This document shows positions 52,701-61,700 of a stretch of DNA of 64,000 nucleotides, one piece after another. Positions within the stretch are counted from its first letter, which is position 1. Every line of letters starts with the position of its first letter. Source of the DNA: Opisthorchis felineus (taxonomy: Eukaryota > Platyhelminthes > Trematoda > Opisthorchiida > Opisthorchiidae); contig SJOL01005854.1 in the NCBI GenBank assembly GCA_004794785.1, forward strand, positions 219,169-283,168, read 5' to 3'. Both the position numbers and the translations under genes were made by a program. Under the pieces are notes generated by a model. That model ran no database searches. It saw nothing but the letters and a program-made list of their open reading frames with translations, and was not told where the DNA came from.

Positions 52701-55700
52701 TAAACCCCAGTAACTGACCAGACACATATTAATGATAAAACTTACCAATTCTGTTGCCTATGTTTTGTTTTCTGCATATGGTAGTTGCGTACACAAAATT
52801 TCATCAATAACCTTAGTGTTACATTTGTTCGTTCACTGGCTCATGATTTCGGCAAATGGCATTTAGCTGGTGGTTATCTCACGTCTTCTATTACATGGCA
52901 CAAATATTTTGTGTGCACAACATGCAGTGGTCACTCGAAGAAATGCCGTTCATGAGGTGCGATCTAAGTAATCTCAGGACGATGGTGGGCTCTCTGGGGC
53001 AAAAACTGGTATGACCTTTGAAGATTAATATAGTGATGACCTAATATTAATTTAGCTACAACCCCCCACATAACAACTATCCCATTTCGGATGCTGCGTT
53101 TTTTATTAACGGAGAACAAACGGTGTGGTTAAAATAGAACAATATTCGGTTGGAAGGTAAAAACACAAAAACACCACCCAAAGGTATATCGCAAACTTTA
53201 GTTTGAGATCTAAGCGTAGGTTATTTTACTGTTGGTGGTTTCAGGAGATTTGGGAATTTTGGTGGAAATTTCGTCCTACAAGTGAAGTTAATCTATGCTG
53301 AACAGCCGAGAAGCACTGTATCTAACAACGTCTTGTGTATTTTTTCCCATCCGGAAAAGAGTGTATTACGTTGGAGTGGCAAAGCCCTTAGTATTGGTTT
53401 ACAATGGATTGCTAATGCCTTAATTGAGAAAAACACTTATGTGCATCTTACCCTGTCAGACGTGCGGCCCAGTCATCTACGTGTGTGCATAATTGTAACC
53501 TCTAACTAAGCAAGTGAAGTAGCCATAGGCATAAGGCATCTAGCTGGCTGGAGGGCTCAAAGTTAAACCTGTGACATGATCGAATTTAGTCAGATTTTGT
53601 TGTCCACGACACTCGATAAACTGTGAGAGCTCATCAACTCCGAACAGCCATGCTCTAGTATGAGAAGTTTTGGTTATCTGAATGATGATCCGTTTTGAAG
53701 AATTTGTACATGGAAGAAAACACCTCAAGGTGAAAAATTTTCTCGGTTATCTGAGGACGAGTTTTTTTTCACTTCGTTCCACACAGCTTTTTGAAATGAG
53801 GTAAATGCTGATGTTTCAAGGCTTTAGAACACCTCACTGACTTTAGGTGCACACTTAGTAGGGAATACGTGAAACATCTCAACGAACTACGTATTATAAC
53901 CTATTTCAGAAAGAGAGGTTTCCCCTTCATATTGGATTCTGTTAGGATTCAAAGACTGCCCCCAAACTATACTTATAAAAGGGTAGTTGACGAGTCTTAG
54001 TTGGAGTTTTTGGAGGATTAACTGTATGTATTAGCACCTGGGGCATTGAAAACCACCGCTTCATAGCTTTCCACTGGCTTAGTTATTCACAAATATGGAC
54101 GCTACTTTGAACACGCTGTCCCTACAAATCGTTCAACAGATTATTTCAAATCTCTGAAGAAGCTGTCACCCTCTAAAACTGGATTTTTTAACTCCTACCA
54201 TCTAAACTTAATTTGTATACAAATATTTTCTGCTACACGAGTGAAACTTCTCCCAACTTCTCCAGTTCACAGAATCAATTCAATAGTGTCTTCAACACAC
54301 CAACACGACCAACAAATTTACGTATGAACAAGCTCAGATCGGGTGTGCACCATACATATAATTACGATGGCATATAAGTGCCAGGTTTGTGAACAAACTG
54401 AATAACTGTACATAAGCAAAAACTAGGCCAAATGTGAGCGATCTAGTGTTGCCATCACAATGCAATCTGCCTCAAGAGATGCCAGAAAAACAATTTAATA
54501 ACAGAGATCTTTTTGTGTTTCACGGATTGCCTCCACTATGGAGGCTGCGAACAGCGCAAAAGGTTCATTGAATGCAGTTTAGCTCACATGCGATATTAAG
54601 AGCCCACTTCTACGGCAACCTGGTGTTCTTCTGTAACTAATCACGAAAACGGAGTATCTTCGTTCGGGTTTGTGAAGCCACGGACGACAGGGTGTTTGCT
54701 TCCTCGATGCAGTTTCATTTCGCAAGGAGGGCCCAAAAGGCTTGAAACTAGTTTTGGGACAACATCATCGCATGTCCGTCTGGCCCACTTGAGAAGAGTG
54801 TTTCGGAATTCCTAGCTTGTGCTTGACACATCCCCTTTGGTTTGACACAGCTTATCAGGACCAAGTGCAATTCAGATAATTAGTTCATGACATTGCTATG
54901 ACCGCACCACTCCGGACAAGTGGCATTTCGTGGGCAGGTCGAAAAATCCCCTGTCCTGGTTGTCATTCTTCCCGCTCCTCAAATTCTTATGTCACAACCT
55001 TAAAACATGTTCGGACGTTATACAAGCTTATTCCTAAGGAATTATTTTCCATTTTCGCCACAGAACTGGGCCGTAAGTCACCTTTGTGTCTCATAGATTC
55101 ACATTCCTGTGATTAGATCTTTTAGCTTAGTATAATATATCCATGATGTTTCTGAAATTCACCACGATTAGACGACCCCTAATCACGAGCGTACAAGATC
55201 TTTTCTTGTCTCTAGTTCAGTTCATAATGGCCAAACCCTTATCTGTGTTTTAAAAACACAAACTAAGTTGTCCAATTTACTAACACACCAAAATACTTAC
55301 AATATTTTTAGGTGAATGAAATTTTTCGCGCTACTCAGCGACTTGGTGGATCAGGAGTAATCAAAATTAGACCCATACAATGATCCAAATAATTTTCTGT
55401 ATTAGGCGTGTACTAAAATCGCTGGCTACCTGCCACACATTACTTCATCATAACTAAGTCTAGTCAGCATCTGTGTAAGGCTGACTAAGGCTGCGGACTA
55501 AATCGATAAGTCGGTTCTATACATATTTTTGTCGCATGAATGGGCTATCAGGTAAACTCCGATGCAACAAAACCGTGCTTTACGAATGAAAAAATTGTTA
55601 ATTATGAACATTCAGGTAATCTAGATTTCTGCATTTTCGAACTCTTGCGAGTTCACATTGTGTGAAATTAGTATAGGGCAAATTCCATCTCCCGCGTGTA

Positions 55701-58700
55701 ACTGAGAGAATTTCTTTCTTGAGGGTGGCCCCTTAGGAGAAAGTGGGTTTAGCATCACTAGAAATGTGACTAATAGTATGCTTTAACTATAAATTATTTT
55801 CGGTCAAAATAACTTGTTTGGCAGAGACGCTGCCGGTTTCCCCCTATTTACAACGAATCACATACTAATTACGAGTTGTCACTATTTGAAGCAAAACTTT
55901 TCACCAAAACCAGTGCTTTTCTGACTGAAACATTCTCAGATGCTTCATGATTTTCGTCGACTACCAGTTGTTATTGTTTCTACAAATAGGGACCAACTTT
56001 GTCGGCGTCATCCTTGAGACTAACTGTGGATGGCATACTTTAGAGATCTAGAACAGCGAAAGAACACTTTGTTGCCATAGTTGATGGATCACCTTCAAGA
56101 TCTCGTCAATCTTCCGTTAGCTTCCCCATATTTTACTCATACGAACAATGAAATTATTCGTTGCAAAGAAGGAATCCTTCATGGAAACTTGCTATCACTT
56201 TCTAACACTTATATTGGCAAAGTTGAGCCCCTCGAAAATCAAACGTTCAGGTTAAGAATTAAAATGACGTGTGCTTGCAGTTGGATTGTTTGTGACCAAG
56301 TCAAGAAATGCGGTTGACCTTGTGTTCTCGCATTCTGAATTCACCTGTGGTACTATTTCGACCAATACCACGTTAAGCGGGCGTTCGCGATTACTTGAAG
56401 ATACTTCTTTCCTCGAAGCATAAGTCTTGTGTTTAGAAAACAAGAAAATGTCCATTAATTAATCAGGACTTTTACTAATACAAACCGTCAGATTTGCCAA
56501 CGACAAACAAGCCATTACGCGCTCAACGGGTTGCTATTACGTGTCATCTTACTTTAGTGACTGCAATCCTCTACGGATCACAGAAAAGAGAATCGAAATT
56601 CTGCGTTGTCGAAGACTCTTGGACAAGCAAAGATGTTTTCCGTTATTTTTGTTTTGCAAGTTGATTGTAAAATGTTGGTTTAAATAATTGTGTTGGTTTA
56701 CATATGGAAGTAGCCAAGAACGCAGACAAATGCTCATTTTCACACAGATTTGGTTTTAACAGGAAACTAAAAATTCTCGTCAAATTCATGTGCAAATGAG
56801 GGTATTTGTCGAAATCTGAGTTCGAATAAAATATAAAGTCGACAGAAACTTGGGGAATGCGCCTATCTGATGAGTCCAAGATGGGCAAACTCGATTTTGA
56901 TCTCTCTTAGATTCTTCAGCAGCCTTATCAAACGACAGCGATTTATCTGTCGTCAAAAAAGTTCCGTTTGTGTATATAAAATGAGAAGAGACCTGCGTTA
57001 TAATCCATTGTTTATGGCGTACTCAAATTTATAGGTCGGGCTCCCTGGGTATTGCTAAGTTATTCACCAGGTTGCAAAGGGAAGTTATGAGGCTACACAA
57101 ACAAAACTAACGTAACCGCCACCAGCTGGGCATTTTCTACATTAGACAGTATGCCGTCATTTGCTGCAAAGCTCCATCGCCTTTCGTCACTCATGAGCTT
57201 ACACAAAGGATTTCTTCATTGTTCCCCTTCTTGTGTTTTCACTTCCTGGATGTCCATCAACCACTACTTAAGCTGGGCATTTTCTGATGCTCAGCTCACG
57301 GGATCCGGTACGCGCTACCATGCCAATAGCCATGTGATAGCAAACATGCTAGTGTTGTCTGGTTTCATCCCCCACCATTGTGGATCCTAACAGTACCCAT
57401 AATTAAACTGGAATATTGTTGAGGCAGTTTTCTCCCTTAGAAATTAATCGAATAAACCGGTTATGATCGTACTCTCCGTCGGGTAGCCCAACGTACGAAA
57501 TCACGGGCTTACTTTTCGACACCCTGTGTCCGAGTCCCCACAAAAGCGCACTCAAACTAGCGCCCAGCTTTCCTTTTAAGCAATTAGCAATGTATGTCTG
57601 CGTAAGTCAACTATAGTTTTTAATACTGTCACCGGCAGAGTCAAAAAAGTGTAACCGGCAAAACGTTGCAGCATACATCAGACGTCAAGAGATCAGTTGG
57701 ACAGGTAGGCTATGGGGAAGCCACCGATCATTCATGAAACTGTAACCAAAGGTGTCCACTCATCGGTTGGTTGCTCATTGTGATGCCAGTCTACGGTGGA
57801 CAGTGATGAGAATCCTCGCCCGAACGACATCACAACCCACAGTTCTCAGGATCAACACTCCAGGACACATAACAACATTCGTTAAATAGTTGAAGAGAGT
57901 GGTAGGTACACCAATTCTTCATGGATTGTGGGAGAACAATCGGGTCGACTATGCAACGGAGCATGAAGCGAGTAAATAGGCTACACAAATAATGGACAAA
58001 TTTCCAGAAACCTGCAGATGAAACAGTGGGAATGTGTTAGAAGCTCGTAGCCGACATAATGGTTACTGTGTTAGAAAACGTGAGATGCTCGTTTATTACT
58101 GGTTGTATAGGATAAAATCAACGGACTCCTCATAGGGACAATGCATGATTGTAGTTTCAAATTCCTCTATCCTTTACGTGGAGGCTAGAACAGTTTCAGC
58201 CAGTTATTCGCCTTTTCAACATTACGTAACTACCTTGCAGGATGAAACCCGCAAAGAGATTTTGCCAACAGTGGAAAGCAAAGTTGTCCAAACTGCCAAT
58301 TTCATATGAGTATATGTATTTCCTACATGTGATTTTACAACACACCTGATAAACTATTTTTATTTTTTTAGGATGCGAAAGGGGAATGTCCGAGCTTTGT
58401 CTTTCAAAGTCGCACTGACAACTCTGTCTGTTGCAAACTTGGACGAAAAGTATCGATGTGAGTATTCATTTGGAAATCGTTGTGTATTTTTTCAACAGTT
58501 TGAGTTGTCGCTTGTCTCGAATAAAAGCGACCCCTGGCTAGCATTGAAAAAAATAATATATATTCTAGAATTATCTCCACTTTACTCAATAGACTAAGCC
58601 TTCTAAAAAGCCCCTTCAGTAACCCCAAATTGGAAAGAAAACTGGTTCAAGTGCAGTGATCTCGAAAGCTAGTCCGCTAATTGAAGTTTTTCTTTGAAGG

Positions 58701-61700
58701 AAAGCGTTAGATGGTGGTTGATGGTTGTGGTTTCTGTGTATACGTCATGTACCGGAGTTCGTTAAAGACCCGACTGAACGCTCATTTTGATGCCAGGTTC
58801 CACTTGCCAGCTTACTGTTGGAATATCGCAAGCACACTCTACTGGATGTGCAAGATAGAAAAGGAGAGTGGTAACTACTTGTTCTCTTTTGGAAATTTGG
58901 ACAAGTTTGAACAATTCTATTAACTGCAAAATCATAGACACCTGCAGGAAATCACGTCTGTAGTCGTTCTAAAGAGTGCTGCTTTGTACCATACGACCCA
59001 AACAATGCTTTCGGATTACCAGTGATTATTCCTGAATATTTACGGAGATTAAAGAGCTCAGCTTCATGCCGAAATTTGTGGCGACCTACCAAACCTAACT
59101 GACAGTTCGTGGGAGTTCGCTGTTTATAACCAGTGCTTCTGACCGGTATGCACCGGAGCACTTTAGGTCGCAACGGATGTTGCGGAAAACATATTGTTCT
59201 ATGGTAGGTTTGACCAGAATTTTTGACATTTCAATTAGATTATGTTAGCCTGCGGTGTTTTGGTGCTTCAATCCGTGGAATTCCTTTCAGCAAGATCGAT
59301 CTCCCTGTATGGTAAATACTGACTGACTTTTCCTGGTTGTAATCAATTACTTGACCTTCACACAAAGAAACTAGTAGTTTGCACATGGTTTCCGAATATC
59401 GATGGAAGAACTTGATTTTTGGCAAATCAATAGAACATGCCATTCAAAATTATGGTCAGTTTCCGTGTTGTCATTTGGATCGTTCTCATTAAAACAACAA
59501 CTTTCACCCGAACTGGAAACAAAAAATTGTGTCGTGACCAACAACAGGAACGATTATATTACCCCTCGTTGGCCAAAGCGTTAAATTTTTGCCTAGGAAT
59601 TTTGAGGCTGTTCCGAACCATTCAAACCACTAACCCTTTTCGTAAATTCCTGAAATAAAAAAGACACATTATAAAACAATGTGAAGTAACTGACTTTTCC
59701 GTGTGATGTTTCGAGTGTCTCGGCCGATCATCCGTGCACTTGCTTACTTCAACCAGACTTAATTAGTTTCTTATGAAAATTACAAAGGCAGAGTGAAGTC
59801 GTGCAGCACTGAGTGTCTGCGAAAGGATGCCAGATTTCAGCGACTCCAGTGTTTGGCGTTGGTCTTCCATCTGTCCGAGAAAATCATTGTGACACTCCCC
59901 ATTACCGCTTCTTCTTTCTTCATTCAAAAAATGTGATTGGGACCTTGGATGTGAGAACCAGCATCGAAAGTCACATACATGTACAAGTGAAAATAAATCA
60001 GTCGTGATCCATTCGTTTTTCTCGACATTGACTGTGGACTTCGCCATAGACTAGCCAGGTTGGATTCCCTTACCATGTTAGAGTGAGCGTATTCGTTGGG
60101 GCACTGATTTACGCCTGAGAGTCCAGAGTGTGGTTACAGTTTCTCTTTTCTAACCGGTGCGAAACAGTGGCCAAGGGAACTTCTGTATCATATTTTGCAC
60201 CGTATGTAGCTGATACTCCTGTCACTGCTATTACTACCGATGAGAATGGTGCTTTGTTGAAAACCCTCTGCCGTTTGTTCTATTTTCGTTTATCTTCCCT
60301 TTTGGGATACCCGAACAGTTTGTGATAGAAACGGGTACGGAACGATATAGAAGCACTTGGAAACCCGCCATACTTTCAACTTGCTTGGTGTTTGCATAAT
60401 ATACGATGAAGCGGTTGCACAAAATATATCATACCACGTCTGAGTGGAGTTAAGAGCCAAATGAATCAAAACGTGTGCTCCTGTTGTAGTAAACTTTTTC
60501 TCGAGATGTGACAGAGTACATCGATCGACGACTCTGGAGACGCAACCCCTTGCCAAAGAAGACCTCCATGCTACGGAAATTGCCTGATTAATTATGCTGT
60601 TCCCTTTACTGAAAGTGATATATTCAAGCTTTTCATTCCGCCACAGAATCTTTGCGGAGATTTATCCTGAATACGGGATTTCAGTTCTTGAGGAATACAG
60701 TGTGACTTCGTCGGAATATTGATTACCCGGTTGCTTTCACTGTTTTTGACCAAGACGCAGTCGGTCAGTTAGCTAGTTTGGCAGTAGGTCTTCGAACAAT
60801 CCATTATTCCTGGAAAAGAAATCATCAGGGCGCGGTTGAATGGACAGTTCTTCTCTTCCTGCCTGCGCTTAGACAGGCGTAAAAGAACATCTTGCACCCA
60901 CAACGTGATTGGCTGCCTGAAAGCCACTTTTCTCAGGTCAATTAAACCACGAGTAAGATTACTTTGAAAAAGGACTCTTTTAAATCTATGTAAAAGCACG
61001 TAGGAAGGACGGAGCCACCCAGTCAACCACGCACTGGTGATATCTTCTCTAATGCAGACAAACTGCCAAGCTTGGCTGATGGAATAACATCGGCAACCAA
61101 CACACGTTGTTGATCACTGTGGCCCAAATTTCAAACGCCACCCTGACGCGATGATAAGGCATGCTTGATTCACCGAGAATAATGGATGCGTTGATTAACG
61201 TTTTAGATCTTTATGTTCAATCCCATGAGCAAAACACAACTAACAGTAATCAGCCAATGAGCAGTGATTTCGCTGTCGCCTTATCACAACTGATATAAAT
61301 TTATGATAGCTTAATTCTCCTGTTCTGTCGCATATTTATTTCCAAGCATTCTTTATGTATGATCAAGAGGTATTTCAAAAATCCGATAACACACTCGAGC
61401 AGTGCTTCTTGGTCTTCTTTCTTGATGCTTTTGCAGAATTACAGAATTACTCAAAAATCTCTTTCTCAAAAGGCTGTCTACCTTTTACTGTTTGCAGATC
61501 TGTTCAGCCTGATTGCTGACCCAAACGGATGTGTCACTGAACAAAGGCTGTATGCTTTGCTGTGTGAATGCATCTTGATACCACGCAATTTAGGGGAAGG
61601 CGGTTGGATAGGCAAAGAGGATTTTGCCAGTACTGTGAAACACTGTTTTGAGCAAGTGAGTACTGTTCGTTTTTGTCTCGCACAGTTGTCTCCGTTGATG

